Below, piece after piece: positions 40,588 to 49,950 of a DNA stretch of 64,000 nucleotides. The notes under the pieces are model-generated. The model saw only the letters and a program-made list of their open reading frames with translations, did not search any database and was not told the origin of the DNA. The translations under genes were made by a program, and so were the position numbers. The stretch covers positions 1-64,000 of the forward strand of contig CALUVL010000002.1 of the NCBI GenBank assembly GCA_944324225.1, in the 5' to 3' direction. The stretch comes from Candidatus Gastranaerophilales bacterium (GTDB taxonomy: Bacteria > Cyanobacteriota > Vampirovibrionia > Gastranaerophilales > Gastranaerophilaceae). Numbering within the stretch: position 1 is the first letter of the stretch; each line of letters begins with the position of its first letter.

Positions 40588-43439
40588 GGTGTTTCAGCAG
40601 TTGCTGCTGTATAGTCCTTTGAAGCAGTAGTTGCATTAGATGCTGTTGTCATAATTTTTTCAGCTTTCTCAAGCATATTTTTACCTTTTAAGAAGAACCA
40701 TGTTCCACCTCCAAGTGCGGCGGCTGCTACTCCTCCGCCAAATGCAAGAAGTTTTCCGCCTTTAGTGCCTTTTACACCTTTTTCGACCGAGTCGGCTGCA
40801 TTTTGTACGGATGTATTTTTGATTTCTTCAATAGTCTTTGCTGTTGTCGTTTTAACTGTGTTTGTAATATTTTCTAAAGTTTTTTCTGCCGTTGTTTTGA
40901 CTGTTGTTTCAAATTTAGACAGCATATCTTCCGACAGTTTTTTCATGTTTTCTTCTGCTGTGGTCATTGTTTTATTCATTAGTTCCTGAAGCTTTTGAGC
41001 AAAGTCATTAAGAGCCGCTTTAATGTTTTCTGTATTTTCCGCAGAAGATTTTTGTGCAGGCTTAACTCTGTCAACAAGGCGTTTTAGAGGATTTGTATTT
41101 CTAGCATCCCAGCCTTCGTCGACTTTCCAGACATTTTCACGGTACATTTTGTTTGCGGATTTTCCGTTATTAAACTCACTATTGTTGTGCCAGTCAAGTT
41201 TTTCTTCAATGTTTTTCTTGCATTTTGCCACGTATTTTTCGTTATGGTTGTAATATTCGTCAACCATATCTTTTATACAATCAGAAATTTCATCTGAAAT
41301 ACGTTCAATTCGCTTGTTGTCAATAACATCTGGATCTGTTGACCAGTCAAGACCATCAAAAGGCGGATTCATTTCAGGTGCCGTTTTAGTAAGCCAGCCG
41401 TTTGATTCATTTGTATAATCAACAGGGCCGCCTGTTTTTGTTGCAAGGTAAGGAACGCCGGCAGTTTTGGCTTCTAGCGGGGTAATACCACACATTTCAC
41501 GTCTTGATGTGAATGCACCATGGGTAGCGCAGGCTACAAGTTTGTTCGGAAACAGACCGTCAACATACATTGCATTATGTTTGTATTTGCCGCCGTCAAG
41601 TTCACCGATTTCTTTTAAGATTTTCTGAATAAGCCTGAAATCTTTCGCATTTTTATCCCAAGGCAGGTCGCCTGCTCCATTAAGGAGTTTGACTTTTAGT
41701 TTCAACTCTTCAGGAACATCTGTGCGTTTCAGAAATTTTAAAAATCCTTTGTACAGGTAAGGATACCCTTTTTGTTCATCCGGACGCCCCCAACCCATTA
41801 TGAGCATTTCATCAGGCTTAAATCTGGATAAACTTCCAAAGACACTTCTTCCTCCTGCAATTTGTGCATCACTGAAGAATACTTTATTCAAAGCTTCACG
41901 ACCTTCTTTTTCTGCATCTTCAAGGAGTCCGGTCAGCCACTGGGCATTTTTAATTCTATTATTAATTACTTCTTCAATATTGTTTCCGTTGTATATAATC
42001 GGTGTAAAACCGGACTTGTGTTCAGAAAGCCCATTAAGACCTCTTCCAAAATCTTTAGTATTATTGTCAATGCCTAGATTGGCCGGAGTAGAACCGTTAA
42101 GCGGGCTTACAGTTTTTAAATCTCTGAGGTCAGCGCCGATACCTGCGGCAACGTCCATATCCGGGTTTTTCATTTCTTTGTCAAAGTTTGGTGAAACTGT
42201 TCCGAAAGTAACATTGTCCGGATTTAGTTTTGCTGCTAAAATCGGAATTTTAGTAAGGTTATATGTGTTGAAAAAATCCTTGAATTTCTCAACAAATGGG
42301 GCAAACATTCTATTTGTAAAGGATTTTTCTTCATTAGTAAGGTTATTCCAGCCTTTTCTGCTGAAAGAGTTGAGTAGTTCAAATTCCGGAACCTGTTTTA
42401 AAGCTTCAATGTCATCTTTATCAAAGAGAATTCTTGCAAAAGCAAACGGGTTGTCGGTATGCCCCTGGTAATTTAGTCCGGGGTTGTGAGCTGAGAAGTG
42501 GGCACGGGTGCCATTGTAATAGTCATCCCCTCCTGAAGAAAGGCTTGCGATGTGAGAAAACATCGAAGCTATTGGTCTGTCATGGCCCCAGAGGTTTGCA
42601 GGTTTCCAGTGTCCGAATTCGTCGGTATCCATCATTTTTTCAGCTTGTAAGTAAGCGCGGCAGAAGTCTGAGTTGTTAATTTCAGCGTCAATCCCGTCGT
42701 TGCCGCCATGTCCGTAAGTGTATGGTTTTGGAGTTTTTGCTAATTCTTGGGTCCATATCCAGTAATTTGGCGTATCTTTAATTTTATTATATGAGGGATT
42801 TTCTTTTGAAATCTTAAAAATTTCAAAAGAAACTTTTTGCATTTGTCCGAGATCTGTATCAGACATTCTTTCAATCTCGCCTTTTGCACTTGTTGGTTCA
42901 ATAATGCAATATTTAGCTAAACTTGTAGCTTCCTTACCATTTGGTTCACTCATAATAACGAATCTAACGTCTTTTGGATCATAGTTATGGCTTTTGGCAA
43001 ATTCTTCAAGACCAACTCCCGGGTCAGCATGTATAAATCTGCGCGATTCAATTTGTTCGGGCAGGTTGCCGTTTTCATCACGAAGATCTTTTGTCCAGAG
43101 AAATACATATCCGCCTTTAGGGTTGTTATACTCGTGTGCAGGCATAAAGCTTCTTACGTCGATTTTTTCGTGTTTAATTAAGCTTTGTGGTGCTTCATAG
43201 GTGACAACGCCAAGCCCGCCCTGTGAATCTTCTGGCAGACCTGTTCCTTTATTTTCAAAAGCAAATGAAGCTATCTGGTTTAGATTTCGGCCACCTCCTG
43301 TAAACGTAATCATAGAAAATTGAGGTTTAAAGCGCACTGTATCCGCCTGAAGTGAGTTTAGTTTAATGTTCTGTCCGTAATATTTCCGGCTCTGATTTAC
43401 CCGATGAATGTTTGCGGGCATGATAGCTTCTACACGCAT
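40488..43439 (-). CDS. Glycogen/starch synthase-like GT5 protein with C-terminal membrane segment
   Basis: 983 residues. Residues ~45-760 form a GT-B glycosyltransferase like starch synthases: GGLGVVTYEAPQSL near residue 73 (GGLxxV), SAHNPGLNYQGH (about residue 315), FKPDEMLIMGWGRPDEQKGYPYLYKGF (about 545) and the donor-site EMCGITPLEAKTAGVPYLATKTGGPVDY (about residue 660). The N-terminus carries an ITFTGGGRN segment. Residues ~800-900 are a coiled coil rich in Thr/Lys/Glu, followed by a glycine-rich transmembrane helix (GGKLLAFGGGVAAAALGGGTWFFL, about 915) and a low-complexity Ser/Thr tail. Canonical glycogen synthases are about 480-500 residues, so both extensions and internal inserts are unusual. 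AAGGA lies before the ATG. Confidence 0.8.
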   Translation of the reverse strand: MRVEAIMPANIHRVNQSRKYYGQNIKLNSLQADTVRFKPQFSMITFTGGGRNLNQIASFAFENKGTGLPEDSQGGLGVVTYEAPQSLIKHEKIDVRSFMPAHEYNNPKGGYVFLWTKDLRDENGNLPEQIESRRFIHADPGVGLEEFAKSHNYDPKDVRFVIMSEPNGKEATSLAKYCIIEPTSAKGEIERMSDTDLGQMQKVSFEIFKISKENPSYNKIKDTPNYWIWTQELAKTPKPYTYGHGGNDGIDAEINNSDFCRAYLQAEKMMDTDEFGHWKPANLWGHDRPIASMFSHIASLSSGGDDYYNGTRAHFSAHNPGLNYQGHTDNPFAFARILFDKDDIEALKQVPEFELLNSFSRKGWNNLTNEEKSFTNRMFAPFVEKFKDFFNTYNLTKIPILAAKLNPDNVTFGTVSPNFDKEMKNPDMDVAAGIGADLRDLKTVSPLNGSTPANLGIDNNTKDFGRGLNGLSEHKSGFTPIIYNGNNIEEVINNRIKNAQWLTGLLEDAEKEGREALNKVFFSDAQIAGGRSVFGSLSRFKPDEMLIMGWGRPDEQKGYPYLYKGFLKFLKRTDVPEELKLKVKLLNGAGDLPWDKNAKDFRLIQKILKEIGELDGGKYKHNAMYVDGLFPNKLVACATHGAFTSRREMCGITPLEAKTAGVPYLATKTGGPVDYTNESNGWLTKTAPEMNPPFDGLDWSTDPDVIDNKRIERISDEISDCIKDMVDEYYNHNEKYVAKCKKNIEEKLDWHNNSEFNNGKSANKMYRENVWKVDEGWDARNTNPLKRLVDRVKPAQKSSAENTENIKAALNDFAQKLQELMNKTMTTAEENMKKLSEDMLSKFETTVKTTAEKTLENITNTVKTTTAKTIEEIKNTSVQNAADSVEKGVKGTKGGKLLAFGGGVAAAALGGGTWFFLKGKNMLEKAEKIMTTASNATTASKDYTAATAETPYGTQSITPSTGYNSLNFSNFSKVETPSSNTAR

Positions 43440-43643
43440 AAGTATATCCTTGTCCCTTACCAGTATTAAATATATTGCAGAAAAGATGTAATCTCCTGCT
43501 AATATTCTAAAATACGGGCAAAAATTTTTTCAATAGATTCGACTAATAATATTAAGATATATTAAGTAAATTTTTTTTACTGATTAGAGAATTTTAAAAC
43601 CATTTCAAGTATGATTATTAGGTAAGTAGTTGAGGACTTTTTC

Positions 43644-44924
43644 ATGGACAGATTTTTCGGGATTTTCGGGATAATTTTCATATTTTTAATAGCGTTTGCG
43701 ATGTCAAACAACCGCAGGGCTATCAATTATAAAACTGTAGGGACTGGTTTTATCCTTCAAATTTTACTGGCTGTATTCATATTTAAGGTTCCAATCGGGA
43801 GAACAATATTTTTGAAATTAGGAGAGTTTGTTTCAAAAATTCTTGATTTTGCAAAAGAGGGCGGAAATTTTGTTTTCGGACACCTGATGAGTTCCGAAAA
43901 ATTGAGCGAAATTTTTGGAACCGGAGCACAGGTGTTTGCACTTCAGCTTATTGCGTCTTTGATATTTATGATGATTCTTGTGAATATTCTTTATTACTAT
44001 GGAATCATGCAGAGAATTGTTCCTCTTTTGGGCAAGGCTATGAATAAAATTATGTCAGTCAGCGGTGCAGAGGCTCTTTCAAATGTTGCAAGTGCATTTG
44101 TCGGGCAGATTGCAGCACAGATTATGATAAGACCTTACCTTGCAAAGCTGACAAGATCAGAACTTCTCGCATCTATGACCGGAAGCATGGCGTGTATTTC
44201 CGCTGCTACTATGCCGATTTATATAGGACTCGGGGTGCCTGCGCAGTATCTTCTTGCCGCATCAGTCATGGCAGCTCCAGGTGCTCTTGTAATTTCAAAA
44301 ATAGTTTATCCAGAAACCGCCACGCCTGAAACAAGTGAAGATATTAAAATCCATTTCAGCAAACGTCGCAGACCTTATATAAATTTGTTTGATGCAATCT
44401 CACAAGGCGCATCTGAAGGGATGAAAGTTGCTATAAATGTTATTGCAATGATTCTTGCACTTGTTGCGCTCGTTGCATTTGTTGACTGGGTACTCGGCGG
44501 CTTCGGGAAACTGATTGTTAATTATGCCCATATAAATTTTGCCTCATTTGATCTTACACAACTTTCTCTAAGAATGATTTTGGGCAAAATTTTTGCAATA
44601 TTTGCTTATTTTATGGGTGTTCCTGGCTCTGAAGCCACTACTGTCGGAAGCCTTATGGGAACAAAACTGGTATTGAATGAGATGGTGGCTTATGTAGATT
44701 TGAGTGCTCTTCCAGAGGCACTGTCAGACAAAAGTTTTTTGATTACCAGTATTGCTCTTTGTAGTTTTGGTAACTTTGGATCAATCGCAATTCAGATGGG
44801 CGGTATTGGAGAAATGGCTCCTAACCAGAGAAAAAATTTGGCCCGTCTTGGTGTCAGAGCTTTAATTTGCGGAACTTTAACCTGCTATATGTCAGCTGCT
44901 ATTGCCGGAGTTTTGATGGGGTAA
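43644..44924 (+). CDS. nupC: Concentrative nucleoside transporter (NupC/CNT family)
   Basis: Inner-membrane Na+ or H+ nucleoside symporter; 426 residues, normal length. Seen: an N-terminal hairpin of two helices, LQLIASLIFMMILVNILYYYGIMQRIVP, GAEALSNVASAFVGQIAAQIMIRPYL (the conserved EALSxVxNxFxGQxEA-type substrate loop), SMACISAATMPIYIGLGVPAQYLLAAS, FAYFMGVPGSEATTVGSLMGTKLVLNEMVAY (the second substrate motif), and CSFGNFGSIAIQMGGIGEMAPNQRKNLARLG. The second-half Glu of the canonical GQTEA reads AAQ here. GAGG lies 10-11 nt before the ATG. A single gene, divergent from the GT5 gene. Confidence 0.94.
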   Translation: MDRFFGIFGIIFIFLIAFAMSNNRRAINYKTVGTGFILQILLAVFIFKVPIGRTIFLKLGEFVSKILDFAKEGGNFVFGHLMSSEKLSEIFGTGAQVFALQLIASLIFMMILVNILYYYGIMQRIVPLLGKAMNKIMSVSGAEALSNVASAFVGQIAAQIMIRPYLAKLTRSELLASMTGSMACISAATMPIYIGLGVPAQYLLAASVMAAPGALVISKIVYPETATPETSEDIKIHFSKRRRPYINLFDAISQGASEGMKVAINVIAMILALVALVAFVDWVLGGFGKLIVNYAHINFASFDLTQLSLRMILGKIFAIFAYFMGVPGSEATTVGSLMGTKLVLNEMVAYVDLSALPEALSDKSFLITSIALCSFGNFGSIAIQMGGIGEMAPNQRKNLARLGVRALICGTLTCYMSAAIAGVLMG

Positions 44925-44926
44925 GA

Positions 44927-45238
44927 TTAAACTTCTCTGTGAAGGTATTTGATCCAGTTTTCGTCAAGGTTTTTGATAAATCTGTGGGCATCAATTACGT
45001 CATCATAGCTGATAGGCTCCGGACCTTCTACAACTTCAAACGGCTCAGGGTCTTTGACATTGATATCTGAAAATCCTAAAAATGCTATTCCGTAATTTTT
45101 TCCGCAATTTCTGCACTGAAGATTCACAACCAGAAGCCCCGCTTCGTCACGTTTTACGGTAAGAGAGTCCTCGTCAAATCCTTTCTTACAGACTGAACAG
45201 CACAGGTTTTTAAACAGTTTCCCCAGGTTCTTTTTCAT
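44927..45238 (-). CDS. Small protein with four-cysteine zinc-binding pattern
   Basis: 103 residues. CCSVCKK at residues 13-19 and CRNCGK at about 42-47 could chelate zinc. Between them lies a beta-rich segment (DSLTVKRDEAGLLVVNLQ). The acidic C-terminus (DPEPFEVVEGPEPISYDDVIDAHRFIKNLDENWIKYL) ends in a helix. It ends 2 bp after the nupC stop (convergent). No family recognised. Confidence 0.65.
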   Translation of the reverse strand: MKKNLGKLFKNLCCSVCKKGFDEDSLTVKRDEAGLLVVNLQCRNCGKNYGIAFLGFSDINVKDPEPFEVVEGPEPISYDDVIDAHRFIKNLDENWIKYLHREV

Positions 45239-45349
45239 AATTTTCCTCTTTTCTTATATTAGCAAAAATTTTAATTCTTTTTTGTAAAATAATGTTAAAT
45301 TATTAGCCGGCATGGGTATAATATACATGTAAACTATAGGAGAGTTTAT

Positions 45350-45445
45350 ATGGAAGCTATTAATTTAATCTTATTCGGGTTTATCGTTTACACTGCGTTA
45401 ATCGTTGTCCCAAGCATCTGGGAAGAATTAACAACAGAAGGCTAA
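45350..45445 (+). CDS. 31-residue single-pass membrane peptide
   Basis: A short gene with TATAAT at 45318, ATAGGAGAG 6 nt before the ATG, and one hydrophobic helix (INLILFGFIVYTALIVVPSIW) followed by an acidic end. Strong expression signals make it a likely real small membrane protein. Its 3' flank shares an 18-nt element with the small ORF at 6131. It has the size and layout of small subunits of cyanobacterial membrane complexes, but no match can be claimed. Confidence 0.55.
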   Translation: MEAINLILFGFIVYTALIVVPSIWEELTTEG

Positions 45446-45466
45446 ACCTTTTACAATTTAACAGAC

Positions 45467-45484
45467 GTTGTGTGCGGATAAAAA
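45467..45484 (+). repeat. 18-nt element shared by two small-gene 3' flanks
   Basis: GTTGTGTGCGGATAAAAA here is identical to the minus strand of 6108-6125. In both places it lies a few to about 20 nt after the stop codon of a tiny ORF. Confidence 0.5.
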
Positions 45485-45605
45485 GTTTCTTTAAAATTTT
45501 TCAGTCGCCGGGTAGGAGAATTTAGGTTTTGATTAGTGTATAAATTACGTTAATTCGTTTAACGATTAATTTGTTATGCTTAATTTTCTGAAAAATGCTG
45601 AAATT

Positions 45606-46952
45606 TTATTCAGGCAAAACTTCTTTAAGGCATTCAAGCGCAACATCAGTCACAAAGTCCATAGCTTTGCAGTCAATGATAAGAGGCGGGTTAAAATAAA
45701 TTACGTCGCCGAGAGGACGGAGTATTACGCCTTTTTGAAGAGCTTTTTTATATATTTGATAGCCTGTGCGGCGCTTGCCGTCAAAAGGTTCTTTGTTCTG
45801 TTTATCTTTTACAAGTTCAATTGCGTTGATTAACCCGATTGAGCGGACTTCTCCAACGTTTTTGTGCGGCAAAAATTTCTCTTTAATTATGTTGTTAAAG
45901 TAAACGGCATTTTCCTGCGCATTTTTCAGGATACTTCCGTCTGAAAATATATCAAGAACAGCGTTAGCCGCTGCACAGGCCATAGGGTTCCCGCTGTAGG
46001 TGTGAGAATGCATAAAGGCTTTGCCCTCAAGATAATCGGCATAGAATGCGTCATAAATCTTTTGTGTTGTAACAAACATTGCACAAGGCATATATCCGCC
46101 TGTCAGGCCTTTAGAAAGGCACATTATATCAGGAGAAACTCCGGCATGGTCGAAAGCAAACATTTTGCCTGTTCTTCCGAATCCTGTTGCGATTTCGTCT
46201 GCAAGCAAATGGACGTTATATTTGTCGCAAATTTGGCGGAGTTTTTTCAAATACAGCGGCGGATAAATTTTCATTCCTGCAGAGCCTTGTAATAGAGGTT
46301 CAACAAGCATTGCGCAGGTTTCATCTCCGTATTTTTTGAACTGTTCTTCAGCATGTTCAAAGCATTCGCAATTGCAGTTTTCTCTTGTTTTTCCGTAAGG
46401 ACATCTGAAGCAGTCCGGGCCTTTAATCCTTATTATGTCCATTAAAATGGGTTTGTATAATTTTGTATAAAGATCGCAATCGCCGACTGATAATGCTCCG
46501 ATAGTTTCGCCGTGATAGGCGTCTGTCAGTGCCATAAATCTCGTTTTGTGAGGGGAGCCCGTCTGTGTGTGGTATTGAAAACTAACTTTCATTGCGGCCT
46601 CGATTGCAGAGGAGCCGTTGTCAGTAAAATTAAATTTGCATAATCCTTCCGGCAGAATTTTAGATAGTTTTTCACAAAGTTCAATTGCAGGCTTGTGTGT
46701 GAAGTTTGCAAAAATTACGTGCTCAAGTTTGTCGATTTGATTTTTTACAGCTTCATTAATTTTTGGGTTGCAGTGCCCGAGAAGATTGCACCACCATGAA
46801 CTTATTACATCAACATAGCGTTTTCCGTCTGTATCATAAAGGTAAATTCCTTCGCCATGGTCGATTACGATAGGTGCAAGTGTTTCGTAATCTTTCATCT
46901 GAGAGCAGGGGTGCCAGATGTATTTTAAATCTTTTAGTGATAATTCATTCAT
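45606..46952 (-). CDS. bioA: Adenosylmethionine-8-amino-7-oxononanoate aminotransferase
   Basis: Class III PLP aminotransferase that makes 7,8-diaminopelargonate (biotin synthesis) using SAM as amino donor; 448 residues, normal length. Seen: HPCSQMKDYE (N-terminal substrate loop), SSWWCNLLGHCNP, NFTDNGSSAIEAAMKVSFQYH (phosphate binding), DAYHGETIGALSVG, HLLADEIATGFGRTGKMFA (Asp of the cofactor site), CLSKGLTGGYMPCAM (Schiff-base Lys, about residue 281) and FMHSHTYSGNPMACAAA. TGGAG lies 9 nt before the ATG. It follows bioD at 22 bp, so it is one operon. Confidence 0.96.
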   Translation of the reverse strand: MNELSLKDLKYIWHPCSQMKDYETLAPIVIDHGEGIYLYDTDGKRYVDVISSWWCNLLGHCNPKINEAVKNQIDKLEHVIFANFTHKPAIELCEKLSKILPEGLCKFNFTDNGSSAIEAAMKVSFQYHTQTGSPHKTRFMALTDAYHGETIGALSVGDCDLYTKLYKPILMDIIRIKGPDCFRCPYGKTRENCNCECFEHAEEQFKKYGDETCAMLVEPLLQGSAGMKIYPPLYLKKLRQICDKYNVHLLADEIATGFGRTGKMFAFDHAGVSPDIMCLSKGLTGGYMPCAMFVTTQKIYDAFYADYLEGKAFMHSHTYSGNPMACAAANAVLDIFSDGSILKNAQENAVYFNNIIKEKFLPHKNVGEVRSIGLINAIELVKDKQNKEPFDGKRRTGYQIYKKALQKGVILRPLGDVIYFNPPLIIDCKAMDFVTDVALECLKEVLPE

Positions 46953-46974
46953 TATTTTTGCTCCAGTGTATTCA

Positions 46975-47655
46975 TTAAACTTCTTTGAATAAAGGTTCTA
47001 TTTCAGTAATGTCAATTGATTTTGCATCTTTTTCAACTTTTGTAAGCACCTTTAATCCTGTGAATTTTTCAATAAGAATTTTGTTATCTTTGTGCATTAT
47101 ATCTGTTTTGTCATAATTGTTCAGGATAATTCCTTTTATATTTATTCCGTGGTGTTTGGCATATTCTGCCGTTAATACAACTGAATTTATTGTGCCGAGG
47201 CCTGCGTCTGCAACGACTATAGTGTCGAGGTTCAGAGATTTTATTACATCGGGAAGAAGAATTCCTGCTTCAGTATTAAACGGGCACACAATTCCGCCTG
47301 CACCTTCTACAAGCAGATAGTCAAATTCGAGTTTGATTCTGTTAAAATCCTGTTTAATTTTATCGAGTTGTATCGGATTGTTTTCTATTTGTGCTGCCAG
47401 ATGCGGGGATACTGCCGGTTTAAAAATATATGAAACATAGTTTTCCGGCTGAAGGTTTAGCCCTGCGTTTTTGAATACATAAGCGCAGTCGCCGGGGATG
47501 AGTGTGCCGTCCTTGCTTGTTTGAGCTCCGCTGAGTGCCGGTTTGTAGTAGCCGCAGTTAAATCCTGCTTTGCGCATTGACTTTACAATAAGAGCTGACA
47601 CGTAAGTCTTGCCGATATCGGTTCCGGTTGCTGTTATGAAAAGTCCCTTTGACAA
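46975..47655 (-). CDS. bioD: Dethiobiotin synthetase
   Basis: ATP-dependent carboxylation of diaminopelargonate to dethiobiotin; 226 residues. Seen: FITATGTDIGKTYVSALIV (P-loop GTDIGKT), YYKPALSGAQ (substrate Lys), VEGAGGIVCPFN (about residue 114) and IILNNYD. It starts at TTG with AGGAGG 7 nt upstream. First gene of the bioDA pair; bioF and bioB are not in the window. No BirA-type operator is visible. Confidence 0.95.
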   Translation of the reverse strand: MSKGLFITATGTDIGKTYVSALIVKSMRKAGFNCGYYKPALSGAQTSKDGTLIPGDCAYVFKNAGLNLQPENYVSYIFKPAVSPHLAAQIENNPIQLDKIKQDFNRIKLEFDYLLVEGAGGIVCPFNTEAGILLPDVIKSLNLDTIVVADAGLGTINSVVLTAEYAKHHGINIKGIILNNYDKTDIMHKDNKILIEKFTGLKVLTKVEKDAKSIDITEIEPLFKEV

Positions 47656-47674
47656 CTTAATTCCTCCTCAAAAA

Positions 47675-47706
47675 ATGCGGTAACTTCATTTATAAAGTTA
47701 CCGCAT
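47675..47706 (-). terminator. Terminator between tpsB and bioD
   Basis: A 12-bp perfect stem, ATGCGGTAACTT/AAGTTACCGCAT, with an 8-nt loop and a TTTTT tail on the minus strand. It separates the porin gene from the bio operon. Confidence 0.88.
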
Positions 47707-47731
47707 AATTTTTTACATTCAAGTCCTGTTA

Positions 47732-49681
47732 TTATAAAGCTCCATCATTGAAGTAGTCGTAATGTCTTACATCATCGTAGTTGTTTACGTAATCAGCTTC
47801 AACATGTTTTTCCACTCTTTGTGGTGCTGTGCTTCTGTGTTTGAGAAGAGCATCGATATTTGGTTCAAGTGTAAGTTCAAAGTGGAATCTTCCGTATTTT
47901 CTATCTGTTTCATAACGGTTGTTAATGAGCGGATAGCCCCAATAGAGTCTTGCGCTCAAGTCGCCCGGAAGTTGTACTCTCAAGCCCATACCGAGCGAAG
48001 CAAGGAAGTAGCTTCCGTCATAATAATCTTCATTTGCTGTCGGGAATACACCTGCATGGTCTGCAAAAATTGCACCTTTAACATATTTCCCGAGGAATGG
48101 TATCTTTTCACCTGATCGAGGACTTGTAATTTCTCTCGGTAATAACGGGAACATCAATTCACCGCTTAAGTAGTAACCGTTTTTACCCATCAAAATACCT
48201 TCTGAGTAACCTCTGACAGTTGCAAGACCACCGACCTGGAACTGATCAAGATACGGAATGTGTTTGTTGTTTGGTATTACCTGATAGTTGCCTCTCAATT
48301 GACCGATTATACCGTGTGAGAAGTCATGCAATCTGACAGCACTACCGTTGATTTTAACATAGCTTGACTGGCTGTCGAATATCGGGAATGCCATTGACAC
48401 ACCCTGATTAGCATACCAAATACCATATTTAGTATCTTTTCTCATGTTTAATGCCAGATCCACACTCGTAATTTCATCAACACCAAGGTCTATAGCATCA
48501 TCAAAGATACTGGTTCTGGCACGTTTGTAGTTGCCGGCTAAGTAGCTCTTCAACTCAAATCCCGGCTTTCTGACAAGCGGTTGTGAGTAGTACAATGAAT
48601 AGATATATGATTTACTTTTAAGATCTAAGTCTGTTAAAGGTCCCCATTTGATTTTAGCAAAAGTTGACGCATACATAAAACCTATACGTCCGTCTTTTTT
48701 GTTTACCGGGAAGTTGTAGTCAGCAAACGGGCTTATTGCTCCGCCTGAGAAATATGAACCGATAGACAGGCGGTCACGGTTATGGAACAAGCTGTCTGCA
48801 TAAATCATTGCACCGCCTCTTAAATGTCCTGTCTGATAGCGGCCTGCGTTATCCATAATACCTACTATATGGAACGGGAAGTTTTCATGTGCTTTGATTG
48901 CAATATCTGTTGTTCCGGGGGTTGCACCAGCTGTCAGGTTTGCTGTCAGGTTAACACCTTCGTTGTATCTGTTGAAATCAAGAATATCCTGTTCAAGTTC
49001 AACTATATCAAACAATTTACCTGGTTCTTGTTCTATACGGTCAGTAATGTATTTGGTTCTTGTCCATTTGTTGTCTGATACTGAAATATTACCGACTTTA
49101 CTTTCAATAAGTTCAATGTGAATGTTGCCGTTTTCTACGGTCTGTTCAGGCAAGAAGGCTTTAGCTGTAACAAAACCTTTCTGTGCATATAAACTGTTCA
49201 ACTGGTCTATAACTTTTTGAATATCACTGATAAATACATTTTTTCCGACCAGTGGCTGTACAACAGAGTTAATTTCTTCTGAAGTCAAGATTGATGAAGG
49301 TGAAACATCAATAGAATTAATAAATACGCCTTTTGTATCAATATCCTGAACCTGCCCCTGCATATATTCATCAGAAGCTTGTGTTCCTGTATTGTTTTGA
49401 ATTACCTGAGCACCGCCGCTGCCTTCAAAATTTCTGTCTTGCGTGAATTGCCTATAATCTTCATTAATTTCTTTTTCATCACGCTTGAATCGCATCATGT
49501 CAGTATCATGCTTAATACTTCCTGCAGCTCCGCCTTCCATCATCATCTGCTGAATAGAAACAGGCAATACAGGATCTGCTGCCTGTGCAGGATGTATGGT
49601 TGACGGTAAAGCAATAGCACAAAAAGCTGAAATTCCTAAAATAGCTTTTGTAACTCGTCTGTTAAGTTTTATCTTTTCCAT
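47732..49681 (-). CDS. Two-partner secretion outer-membrane porin (TpsB/ShlB-FhaC family)
   Basis: 649 residues; exports a TpsA adhesin or haemolysin across the outer membrane. Signal peptide (MEKIKLNRRVTKAILGISAFCAIALPSTIHPAQA); POTRA-2 ShlB domain (SSILTSEEINSVVQPLVGKNVFISDIQKVIDQLNSLYAQKGFVTAKAFLPEQ, about 110-165); second POTRA (about 165-245); a barrel of alternating strands to the end. The usual VRGY motif appears as TVRGYSEG (about residue 495). The start at 49681 has AAGGTG 4-5 nt upstream. No tpsA gene is adjacent; the autotransporter at 32595 has its own barrel and is not the substrate. Confidence 0.88.
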   Translation of the reverse strand: MEKIKLNRRVTKAILGISAFCAIALPSTIHPAQAADPVLPVSIQQMMMEGGAAGSIKHDTDMMRFKRDEKEINEDYRQFTQDRNFEGSGGAQVIQNNTGTQASDEYMQGQVQDIDTKGVFINSIDVSPSSILTSEEINSVVQPLVGKNVFISDIQKVIDQLNSLYAQKGFVTAKAFLPEQTVENGNIHIELIESKVGNISVSDNKWTRTKYITDRIEQEPGKLFDIVELEQDILDFNRYNEGVNLTANLTAGATPGTTDIAIKAHENFPFHIVGIMDNAGRYQTGHLRGGAMIYADSLFHNRDRLSIGSYFSGGAISPFADYNFPVNKKDGRIGFMYASTFAKIKWGPLTDLDLKSKSYIYSLYYSQPLVRKPGFELKSYLAGNYKRARTSIFDDAIDLGVDEITSVDLALNMRKDTKYGIWYANQGVSMAFPIFDSQSSYVKINGSAVRLHDFSHGIIGQLRGNYQVIPNNKHIPYLDQFQVGGLATVRGYSEGILMGKNGYYLSGELMFPLLPREITSPRSGEKIPFLGKYVKGAIFADHAGVFPTANEDYYDGSYFLASLGMGLRVQLPGDLSARLYWGYPLINNRYETDRKYGRFHFELTLEPNIDALLKHRSTAPQRVEKHVEADYVNNYDDVRHYDYFNDGAL

Positions 49682-49950
49682 CATTCACCTTTATCAACTT
49701 TATTAATCGATTAATAAATTATTGTTTTTATTCCTAATATTAGGATAAAAACAGCCGGATTTATTTTTTTGCTATAAAATTTACAAAAATTAATATTTTT
49801 ATAAATTACTTTATTCTGTTCTTTTTATTATATAGTATATTATTAGCTGTGTAAAGACACTTAAATAAAGTTCACACTTCTGGTTTATTATAATTAGTAA
49901 ATATCATTCTGATGTTGTAGGAATATTTGTATAAATTTTAAGGAGGAGTT

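Noticed and set aside
45350-45445. Identification of the 31-residue peptide as a photosystem or cytochrome b6f subunit.
   Set aside because: Length and layout are similar but no residue pattern matches a specific subunit, and no other photosynthesis gene is present.
47732-49681. The autotransporter at 32595 as the substrate of the TpsB porin.
   Set aside because: It has its own C-terminal barrel and lacks an N-terminal TPS domain; the genes are 10 kb apart.
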